Assembly: GCA_041395905.1 (NCBI GenBank)
Contig: JAWKZP010000011.1
Coordinates: 62,001-126,000 of the forward strand
DNA from: UBA7803 sp041395905
GTDB taxonomy: Bacteria > Pseudomonadota > Gammaproteobacteria > Pseudomonadales > Azotimanducaceae
DNA length: 64,000 nt
Direction of reading: 5' to 3'
Part shown: in pieces, positions 57,898 through 64,000 of the stretch
Numbering within the stretch: position 1 is the stretch's first letter
Layout of the letters: each line of letters opens with the position of its first letter
Made by a program: the position numbers and the translations under genes
Notes under the pieces: model-generated
What the model was told of the DNA's origin: nothing
What the model saw: only the letters and a program-made list of their open reading frames with translations
Database searches by the model: none

Positions 57898-59057
57898 TGG
57901 ACTTCGAATACAGCGCCGGCGAGCAGGCGTTCCGCGAAGAAGTGCGGTCGTTTCTGGCCGAAAACCTGCCGCCCAGGGCCGAACGTGGCCGCGACTTCAT
58001 GAAGACCTGGCTGGACAAGGTCCGCGCCAGGGGCTGGGTCGGCTTTTCCTGGCCGAAGGCCTACGGCGGCAGCGATGGCGGCCTCATCGAGCAGACGATC
58101 CTGCGCGAAGAGATGGCACTGGCAAAGGCGCCGCCGCTGGGCACCTCGTTCATGGGTCTGGCCTGGGTCGGCCCCGGCATCATGCAGTACGGCACCGACG
58201 AGCAGAAGGCCCGGTTCATTCCGGACATTCTCGACTCCAAGGTGATCTGGTGCACCGGCTATTCCGAGCCCAACCACGGCTCGGACCTGGCCTCGATTCA
58301 GTGCAAGGCCGTGCGCGAGGGCGACCATTACCTGGTCAACGGGCAAAAGATCTGGACCTCCGGCGCACCCTGGGCGCAGTGGATCATCCTGCTGGTGCGC
58401 ACCAGCTGGGACGCCGAGCACAAGCACAAGGGCATCACCTGCCTGCTGGTACCCATGGACAGCCCCGGCGTGGAGGTTCGCCCCATCGAGAACATGGCGG
58501 GTGACCGGCACTTCGCCGAGGTGTTCTTCACGGACGTACGGGTGCCCGTCGAGAACCGTCTGGGCGCGGAGGGCCAGGGCTGGATGGTGACGGTTTCGGC
58601 CCTCGCCAACGAGCGCTCGAGCATCGGCGAGGTGACGCAGATGTTCGACAAGCTGGACACGCTGAAGGCACTTGTGAAGAAAACCCGGAAGCAGGGCCGC
58701 CCGGCCAGCGAGGATCCCAGGGTGCGGCGCACGCTGGCCATGTTCGAAGCCAGGATCGCCGCCATGAAGTACAACGGTCTGCGCTATCTGACCAGGCAGC
58801 TGAAGGGCGAGCCACTGACCTCGGAAACGTCGGTGAACAAGCTGCACCGGGCGAGCCTCGAGATCGAGATGGACGATTTCGCCGTGGAGCTGACCGGCCA
58901 GGCGGGTCTGCAGCTCGCCGGCGGCGATTCCGCCGTGGATGGCGGCAGCTGGGCCAAGTCGAGCCTGTCCTGGCCGAACGTGGTGATCGGCGGCGGCACC
59001 CCGAACATCCAGCGCAACATCATCGCCGAGCGCATTCTCGGGCAGCCCAAGGACTGA
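57897..59057 (+). CDS. Acyl-CoA dehydrogenase family protein, subunit B
   Basis: A 386-residue acyl-CoA dehydrogenase-fold protein. The start ATG overlaps the previous stop (TAATG). It has GFSWPKAYGG, the FAD-binding loop WCTGYSEPNHGSDLASIQC and the NGQKIWTSGAPWAQWIILLVRT middle domain. The C-terminal segment SWPNVVIGGGTPNIQRNIIAERILG is typical of this branch. I see no clear equivalent of the GFTAE catalytic-base motif found in subunit A, consistent with a division of labour between the subunits. Confidence 0.9.
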   Translation: MDFEYSAGEQAFREEVRSFLAENLPPRAERGRDFMKTWLDKVRARGWVGFSWPKAYGGSDGGLIEQTILREEMALAKAPPLGTSFMGLAWVGPGIMQYGTDEQKARFIPDILDSKVIWCTGYSEPNHGSDLASIQCKAVREGDHYLVNGQKIWTSGAPWAQWIILLVRTSWDAEHKHKGITCLLVPMDSPGVEVRPIENMAGDRHFAEVFFTDVRVPVENRLGAEGQGWMVTVSALANERSSIGEVTQMFDKLDTLKALVKKTRKQGRPASEDPRVRRTLAMFEARIAAMKYNGLRYLTRQLKGEPLTSETSVNKLHRASLEIEMDDFAVELTGQAGLQLAGGDSAVDGGSWAKSSLSWPNVVIGGGTPNIQRNIIAERILGQPKD

Positions 59058-59058
59058 T

Positions 59059-60261
59059 GTGAGCGCAACGCTTCCCGCCGTCCCTGATGGTACCCAAAGC
59101 CGGGCGCCGACCATGAATCCGCGCGCCCTGGCAGCTGCTGCGGCCGCGGCGGCGTACCTGGCGGCACATCTGTGGCTCACCATCGGCTGGCGGCAGGCGG
59201 CGCTGTTCGCCGTGGGTCTGATGGCCGGTGTCGCGCTCTATCACGCGGCCTTCGGCTTCGGTGGCGCCTGGCGCAGCCTGCTCCAGGAACGCCGCAGCGC
59301 CGGGCTGCGCGCTCAGCTGGTCATGCTGGGTGTCACCGTCGCCGTGTTTCTGCCGTTGCTTGCCGGCGGCGAGCTGTTGGGTACCACGCTGCGCGGCTCG
59401 GCCGCACCCCTCGGCGTATCGCTGGTGGTCGGCGCGTTTCTGTTCGGCGTGGGCATGCAGGTCGGTGGAGCCTGCGCATCCGGGACCCTCTTCACCGTGG
59501 GCGGTGGCAGCACACGAATGCTGCTCACGCTGGCCGGTTTCATCGCAGGCTCGGTGCTCGGCGCCCGGCACATCGAAACCTGGCACAGCGCGCCGGCGTT
59601 GCCCCCGGTGTCGCTGCTGCAGTCATACGGCCCCTGGATGGCGCTGGCCGCGAGCTTGGCGCTGCTGGCCGGCGTCTGGCTGGTCGTCAGCGCCATGGAA
59701 CGCCGCCGTCACGGCACCCTGGAACCCACCTGGCGCGCGCTCGGCAGGTCCGAGCTGCTGCGTGGACCCTGGCCCCTGCTGCTCGGCGCGCTGACGCTGG
59801 CGGCTGTGAACTGCGCCACGCTGGCGCTGGCGGGCCGGCCCTGGGGCGTCACCTCGGCATTCGCGCTGTGGGGCTCCAAGCTCGTGGCCGCCACCGGCAT
59901 CGACGTTGCAGGCTGGTCCTACTGGCAGAGCGCTGCGCGGGCTGAATCGCTGCGCGCCAGCGTGCTCGCCGACGTCACCTCGGTGATGAACTTCGGCATC
60001 GTGCTGGGCGCACTGCTTGCCGCCAGCCTGGCGGGCAGGTTCGCGCCCGTGTGGCGACTGCCATGGCGCTCGCTGGCAGCTGCTGTGCTCGGCGGAGTGC
60101 TGCTGGGATACGGCGCCCGCCTGGCCTACGGCTGCAACATCGGCGCCCTGTTCGGTGGCATCGCCTCGGCCAGCCTGCATGGCTGGGTATGGTTCGCAGC
60201 CGCCCTGCTGGGCAATGCCGCCGGCATGCGCCTGCGGCCGCTGTTCGCCCGGGCGAGTTGA
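59059..60261 (+). CDS. YeeE/YedE family (TsuA-type thiosulfate) transporter
   Basis: A protein of about 400 residues with about ten membrane spans. It carries the family cysteine motifs VGGACASGTLFTVGGG and the repeated YGCNIGALFGGIASASLHGW, which line the sulfur-compound pathway in YeeE/TsuA. It likely imports thiosulfate. The start is GTG at 59059 directly after the upstream stop, or ATG at 59113, which leaves a signal-like first span. It may be transcribed from the beta-oxidation operon, although the function differs. Confidence 0.87.
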   Translation: MSATLPAVPDGTQSRAPTMNPRALAAAAAAAAYLAAHLWLTIGWRQAALFAVGLMAGVALYHAAFGFGGAWRSLLQERRSAGLRAQLVMLGVTVAVFLPLLAGGELLGTTLRGSAAPLGVSLVVGAFLFGVGMQVGGACASGTLFTVGGGSTRMLLTLAGFIAGSVLGARHIETWHSAPALPPVSLLQSYGPWMALAASLALLAGVWLVVSAMERRRHGTLEPTWRALGRSELLRGPWPLLLGALTLAAVNCATLALAGRPWGVTSAFALWGSKLVAATGIDVAGWSYWQSAARAESLRASVLADVTSVMNFGIVLGALLAASLAGRFAPVWRLPWRSLAAAVLGGVLLGYGARLAYGCNIGALFGGIASASLHGWVWFAAALLGNAAGMRLRPLFARAS

Positions 60262-60295
60262 CCGGGCATCGGACACGGCCCGACAGCCTATCGCG

Positions 60296-60309
60296 GGTAG
60301 CCGGCTACC
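60296..60309. repeat. 14-bp perfect palindrome between convergent genes
   Basis: GGTAGCCGGCTACC lies in the 84-bp gap between the YeeE gene and the phosphoesterase. It can form a hairpin only without a loop, so cruciform or a protein-binding site is more natural than a terminator; no T-run follows. Confidence 0.4.
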
Positions 60310-60345
60310 GGGCGTGAGCGCGGGCAGGCATGCCAGTCAGCCAGA

Positions 60346-60954
60346 TCAGCGCCGCTTCCAGGGCGGCACCGCGTCCCAGTCGAACGGCTCGATGCCCGAC
60401 GCCGTGATGAGGTGAATGCTGGCCCGGGCTTCGTAGTTGTCCAGCTCGAGAAATCCCAGGGTGCCGAACTGGGTGTCGTAGTTGTGCGGATAGGTGGGAG
60501 AGCCGGGATTCACGCACAGCACGCCGTCCACCTCTTCGATGCATTCACGATGCGTGTCGCCGAACACGATGACATCCGGCGTGCGCTCCGGAAAATACCT
60601 CTCTACCCAGCGCGCCAGGGTGAAGTTCGGCGGGCGCTCAGGTACCGGGACGTAATGCGTCAAACCCACCCAGAGACCCTCGAGCTCGAGCAGCCAGGCA
60701 TAGCGTACCCTGGGGTCCTCAGGCTGCACGGGGCGTCCGCCGGAGCCGTCTTCGCCGTTGCCCCGCGCGGCATACACCGGCGCAATGCGCTCGAGCTCAT
60801 CGAGCACGTAGAACTCGTGTATGTCGCCGCCGTGGAAGATCAGATCGACCCCTGTGAAGGCCTCGAAGATCTGCGGCCACAGCTCGCGCCGCGCCTCGGG
60901 CAGATGGGTATCGGAAATGAGGCCGATGCGCAGCGCCACCTCAGTCGCCCCCAT
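60346..60954 (-). CDS. Metallophosphoesterase, YfcE-like
   Basis: A 202-residue calcineurin-like phosphoesterase. The metal motifs are ISDTHLPE, IFHGGDIHE, ARGNGED, the GLTHYV segment and VFGDTHRE, giving the D-x-H, GDxHx, GNxxx and GDTH order of the YfcE/MJ0936 phosphodiesterase group. There is no signal peptide, so it is cytoplasmic and likely acts on a nucleotide or phosphodiester. I used ATG 60954, overlapping the upstream gene by 14 bases; GTG 60939 is an alternative that removes the overlap. Confidence 0.88.
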   Translation of the reverse strand: MGATEVALRIGLISDTHLPEARRELWPQIFEAFTGVDLIFHGGDIHEFYVLDELERIAPVYAARGNGEDGSGGRPVQPEDPRVRYAWLLELEGLWVGLTHYVPVPERPPNFTLARWVERYFPERTPDVIVFGDTHRECIEEVDGVLCVNPGSPTYPHNYDTQFGTLGFLELDNYEARASIHLITASGIEPFDWDAVPPWKRR

Positions 60955-61474
60955 CGGCGGGAAGCGGCGCACGCAGCGGTTCCTGGCGCGGGGGACCCTG
61001 CGGGCGATCGGGCCCGTCGGGGCGCTCGCCGCCGGGATGCTCGCGCCGGCCGCCGTGCTCGGGCCGGTGCCCGCCGGAACGCCAGTGCCCGCCGTCGCCG
61101 TAGCGCGGCGGCGCGTACCAGTAGCTCTGACGCCACCCGTCTTCCGCCGGCGCGACGTCCGCGGGGATCGACGGCGCCTGCGCGGTGCGGCGGCGCTCTT
61201 CGGCTCGGCGGGCTGCTTCCTGCTCGCGCAGCAGGCGGCTGCGCTCCAGATCCTGGGCGACCCGCAGGGCCTCGTCCACCCAGGCGTCGCTGGCCACGGG
61301 CGGCGTGTTCTCATCTTCGGGAACTTCGATTACGGTGGCACCCGGTTGCACCACGTCGCTGAAGCTGGCCTCGCCGAACTCGCCCCGGGTGACGTAGATC
61401 TCGGCGGCAACTGCACCGGGAGCCGGGTTCAGGCACACCGCCAGCAGCAGGGACGCAAGCCAGCCTCTCCTCAC
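60941..61474 (-). CDS. DUF4124-like secreted protein
   Basis: A 177-residue protein with a signal peptide (hydrophobic residues 5-20, cleavage near AVAA) followed by EIYVTRGEFGEASFSDV, which resembles the short DUF4124 N-terminal domain found in periplasmic proteins. The rest is low complexity: an Arg/Glu-rich helical stretch and a Gly/Pro/Arg/His-rich tail (GHWRSGGHRP). The start is GTG at 61474, overlapping the amidohydrolase stop (GTGA). Function unknown; the tail may bind metal or polyanions. Confidence 0.7.
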   Translation of the reverse strand: MRRGWLASLLLAVCLNPAPGAVAAEIYVTRGEFGEASFSDVVQPGATVIEVPEDENTPPVASDAWVDEALRVAQDLERSRLLREQEAARRAEERRRTAQAPSIPADVAPAEDGWRQSYWYAPPRYGDGGHWRSGGHRPEHGGRREHPGGERPDGPDRPQGPPRQEPLRAPLPADGGD

Positions 61475-63327
61475 GCCGTCAGCACCCTGCCCGCGCGCAC
61501 GCGGCCGAACGCGTCCGTATGACTCGAACCGTCCCACAGACGCGTGCCGCCCACGTAGGTGGCAGCCACCACACCGTCGGAGCGGTTCACCAGCTGGTGG
61601 CATTCGAACGCATCCCGATACACGTACTCGATGCCGGCATCGCCGTCGTAGGCACGCAGCGCGGTGGGATCGAGAAGCGCCAGGTCGGCGCGCGCACCGA
61701 TGTCGAGACGGCCGGCATCGATCCCGAAGAACTCGGCCGGTTCCCGGGTCAGGCGCCTGACCATGTGACTGAACAGCGCCTCCGAATCTTCCGCCGCGAT
61801 GCGCAGCGCGCGCAGATTGCCGTCGTAGTAGGCCATGTTGGTGACGTGCGCGCCGCTGTCGTTGAAACCGGGCAGCAGCAACGGATGCAGCAGCAACGCC
61901 TTGACCACCTCGGGATCACGGTTGGCCGCCACATAGTGCCAGTAGAGGTCGCGGTCGAAGTGGCGCAGCAACGCCAGAAAGAACTCGCCGTCATCGCGCA
62001 GCGCCGTGCCGAGGGCGGTGAAGGTGGTCAGCTCGTCCGGCCGCGCCGCAGCCTCGTAGCCGTCCTGCCAGACGCGATAGCGCGCGTAGATCTGCGCCAT
62101 GCTCTGGCCCTGCCAGCTCGCCACCGGCGCCCGGTAGACCACCATGTCGTTGAGATCTCGGGTCAGGAACTCGTTTTCCAGGCGCAGCAATCGACGCAGG
62201 TGCGCCAGGTTGAGCCCGTCCTTGCCGCGCGACCACATCTCGCGAAACGCCTCGACGTAGTCCGGGTCCGAAAGAACCCGCCGCCGCGCCTGCCGATCGT
62301 CGAGTTCCGTTTCTATGAGCTGGCGCATCAGCGGGTTGCCTTCGGCCAGCGGGCTGACCGCGCCCTCGCTCCAGATTTTGAACGGCGCCGCCAGCGCCTG
62401 CATGCGGAAACGACCGTCGAGCAGACGGGAGTTGAGCAGGCGTGTGAAGTTGAGCGCACGGCTGCGGGTACTGCGATTGTTGACCGAGTCCAGCGCCGCC
62501 AGCGCCGTCATCCTGAGCGGTCTGCCGTACAGGCGTCCGCTGGTGAGCAGGAACAGCTTCAGCGTCAGGCGCGGATCACCGGTGGCCGGTGTCATCTGCC
62601 AGACCCGATCGCGCCGGCGCAGCACGTCCGTCAGCGCCCGGTACTCCGCAAAGGTGGCGTACTGCGTAGGAATGCGCTTGTCGACATGCGGCTGGTTGGC
62701 CAGAAAATGCAGCGGCAGTCCGTCGGTGGAAAATCCCGCGTAGCCTTCATCCATGGACTGCTCGAGCAGGCCCACCATCTGTTCGAGCTCGCCCGATGTG
62801 GGATCCCGGCTGATGCTGTCCTCGAGCCCCATGACCTCGATCCGCAGCATGGAGTGCGGCACCAGCGGCACGACGTTGACACCCAGCGGCAGCGATGCCA
62901 GATGCTCCAGATACGCGGCAGTGGAGTTCCAGGTGGCGCGCTCCGCGGCCTTGCGCAGCACCGTCTTGGGGATGTTCTCGACCCGCGCGAAGCAGTCGAC
63001 GATGGGGTCCTGGTCGCCCTTGCGCTGATTGCCGAAAGCCAGGCCGATGCTGCAGTTGCCGAACACGACGCTGGTGGTGCCGTGCCGGACCACCTCGGGC
63101 AGGCCGGGCGCCAGCTCGACTTCGAGGTCTTCATGGGTGTGGATGTCGATGAGCCCCGGCGTCAGCCAGCGACCGCTGCCGTCGTGCACCTCCGCGGCCG
63201 CCTCGCGCGGCAGGCTGGCCCCTTTGGCGGCGATGCAACCATCCTTGATGGCGATGTCGACGAGCTCTCCCGGCGCACCCGTGCCGTCGAATACCTTCGC
63301 CCCAGTGATCAGCAGGTCCCAGTGCAT
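61471..63327 (-). CDS. N-acyl-D-amino-acid deacylase-type amidohydrolase
   Basis: A 618-residue amidohydrolase of the D-aminoacylase (YtcJ-unlike, COG3653) group. It shows LITGAKVFDGTGAPGELVDIAIKDG, the metal motif GLIDIHTHEDLE, then HGTTSVVFGNCSIGLAFG with the metal-ligand Cys, GLPLHFLANQ, FNDSGAHVTN and the terminal DLALLDPTALR. Such enzymes remove acyl groups from N-acyl-D-amino acids or related amides. First gene of the amidohydrolase-DUF4124-phosphoesterase unit. Its length is above the usual 480-500 because of insertions in the C-terminal half. Confidence 0.85.
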   Translation of the reverse strand: MHWDLLITGAKVFDGTGAPGELVDIAIKDGCIAAKGASLPREAAAEVHDGSGRWLTPGLIDIHTHEDLEVELAPGLPEVVRHGTTSVVFGNCSIGLAFGNQRKGDQDPIVDCFARVENIPKTVLRKAAERATWNSTAAYLEHLASLPLGVNVVPLVPHSMLRIEVMGLEDSISRDPTSGELEQMVGLLEQSMDEGYAGFSTDGLPLHFLANQPHVDKRIPTQYATFAEYRALTDVLRRRDRVWQMTPATGDPRLTLKLFLLTSGRLYGRPLRMTALAALDSVNNRSTRSRALNFTRLLNSRLLDGRFRMQALAAPFKIWSEGAVSPLAEGNPLMRQLIETELDDRQARRRVLSDPDYVEAFREMWSRGKDGLNLAHLRRLLRLENEFLTRDLNDMVVYRAPVASWQGQSMAQIYARYRVWQDGYEAAARPDELTTFTALGTALRDDGEFFLALLRHFDRDLYWHYVAANRDPEVVKALLLHPLLLPGFNDSGAHVTNMAYYDGNLRALRIAAEDSEALFSHMVRRLTREPAEFFGIDAGRLDIGARADLALLDPTALRAYDGDAGIEYVYRDAFECHQLVNRSDGVVAATYVGGTRLWDGSSHTDAFGRVRAGRVLTA

Positions 63328-63438
63328 CCGCGGGTTCTCGTTGCGTGCCGGTCAGCCGGATACCTTACCCCAAACACAGGCACGCCTGCACAGTGCCTGG
63401 TCCGCGCAGCGTCGGTCGCAGCAGCGCGCCGGATCAAT

Positions 63439-64000
63439 TCAGCCGCCTGAGGCCGCGTCGGGCTGCGGCTGCAGGGACTCGTCGACCCGCCGCACCGACT
63501 TGGTGAACGCGTACAGCGCCAGCACCACCAGAACGAAGGTGACGCCCGCGGCCTCGAGCGCCGCGCCGATGCCGTGGTGCTCGGCGATGAGACTGATGGG
63601 GATCACGCCCAGCGGCATGAGTCCGTGAGACATCATGTCGATGCTCATGATGCGGCCGCGCATGTGCGGCGCAACGCGCAGCTGCAGCATGCCGCGATTG
63701 AGCGACATGCTCCAGGCCGAGACCCAGCCGATGCAGCCGATCACGAGCCCGGCCAGCCAGACCACGTGCGTCGCGCCGAAGCCGATGGTCAGCACACCCC
63801 AGGTGGCGGAGGCAGCGATCAGCGCCAGCCCCTTGTTGCGCATCTCGCCCATGGACGCCAGCATCAGCGAGCCGAGAATCGCGCCCATGCCCATGCACGA
63901 CATCAGCAGCCCCAGATCCTCCGGGCCGCCGCCGAGAATGTCCGAGTTGAACGCCGGCAGCAGCGTGTTGAGGGGCATGCCGAACAGAAACGGCACGATG
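63439..64000 (-). CDS. MFS transporter, C-terminal part (5' end beyond the window)
   Basis: The visible 187 residues are the second half of a major facilitator of the DHA3/MFS_3 kind. They contain GLLMSCMGMGAILGSLMLASMGE, the loop GEMRNKGLAL, the SLNRGMLQLRVAPHMRGRIMSI segment, and helices ending VLALYAFTKSVRRVDESL. The frame is open to base 64000 with IVPFLFGMPLN immediately upstream, so the gene continues past the edge. Drug or macrolide-type export is the family tendency; the substrate is not known. Confidence 0.82.
   Translation of the reverse strand, partial: IVPFLFGMPLNTLLPAFNSDILGGGPEDLGLLMSCMGMGAILGSLMLASMGEMRNKGLALIAASATWGVLTIGFGATHVVWLAGLVIGCIGWVSAWSMSLNRGMLQLRVAPHMRGRIMSIDMMSHGLMPLGVIPISLIAEHHGIGAALEAAGVTFVLVVLALYAFTKSVRRVDESLQPQPDAASGG

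Noticed and set aside
1..64000. CRISPR arrays, insertion sequences, prophage or integrase genes
   Set aside because: I found no regular spacer-repeat array, transposase or integrase motif, and no terminal inverted repeats with target duplications.

Overview
The window is GC-rich throughout and looks like the chromosome of a gammaproteobacterium. It has the gammaproteobacterial dapA-bamC pair, tusA next to a PerM-type permease, bepA, a CnoX/YbbN co-chaperone, nudC, nadA, and a tRNA-Ser(CGA) gene with encoded CCA. Lipid and CoA metabolism is heavily represented: four CoA-activating or CoA-transferring enzymes, paired acyl-CoA dehydrogenases, a single-chain acyl-CoA carboxylase, PhyH, an LLM-class flavin oxidoreductase and two glutathione transferases. 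Together these suggest a free-living degrader of lipids, terpenoids or steroids. I cannot name the genus. Genes are tightly packed, and many starts overlap the preceding stop (ATGA, GTGA, TGATG).

Layout. 1-866 (+): two PaaI-type thioesterases, the first cut by the window edge. 900-5139 (-): acyl-CoA ligase, DUF3187 outer-membrane protein and glycerol-3-phosphate dehydrogenase in one overlapping unit. 5209-6243 (-): diguanylate cyclase. 6353-9189 (-): FadD19-like acyl-CoA ligase with a CaiB/BaiF CoA-transferase. 9462-9984 (+): a sigma-54-like promoter, a 63-residue membrane protein and a PspC-domain protein. 9992-11622 (-): DUF6279 lipoprotein and a class I glutamine amidotransferase. 11864-15992 (-): FHA protein, PP2C phosphatase, a transmembrane Ser/Thr kinase fused to a formylglycine-generating-enzyme-like domain, and a small membrane protein, forming a phospho-signalling module. 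16070-16924 (-): CnoX.

17037-22840 (+): VOC protein, phosphotransferase, a Bax-type glucosaminidase gene broken by one missing base, polysaccharide deacetylase, class III aminotransferase and PhyH dioxygenase. A divergent glutamine-synthetase-like protein follows on the other strand, then the 1123-residue single-chain carboxylase. 27782-34864: GT-A-like protein, MFS transporter, GST, two methyltransferases and a two-subunit molybdopterin/[2Fe-2S] oxidoreductase. 34905-35135 holds an orphan micro-transcription unit (see findings). 35155-40649 (-): patatin, MFS transporter, methyltransferase, LLM oxidoreductase and SRPBCC protein. 40872-45331: secreted peptide, NudC, zinc-ribbon protein, POT transporter, DUF502 protein and two very small membrane proteins.

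45536-54355 is the conserved housekeeping stretch: tRNA-Ser, MBL hydrolase-bamC-dapA, perM-tusA, bepA, nadA, GST plus ATP-grasp, and a coiled-coil protein. 54654-60261 (+) is a beta-oxidation-like operon (SDR, CoA-transferase, two acyl-CoA dehydrogenases) followed by a YeeE/TsuA-type transporter. 60346-63327 (-): D-aminoacylase-like amidohydrolase, DUF4124 protein and phosphoesterase. The window ends inside an MFS gene.

The least explained element is at 34905-35135. A good sigma-70 promoter drives an RNA of about 120 nt. It carries a Shine-Dalgarno sequence complementary to almost the whole 16S 3' tail, an 11-codon ORF whose stop codon sits in a hairpin loop, a perfect intrinsic terminator, and then 15-bp tandem repeats built on the palindrome TTTCCGGAAA. 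No gene lies downstream on that strand.
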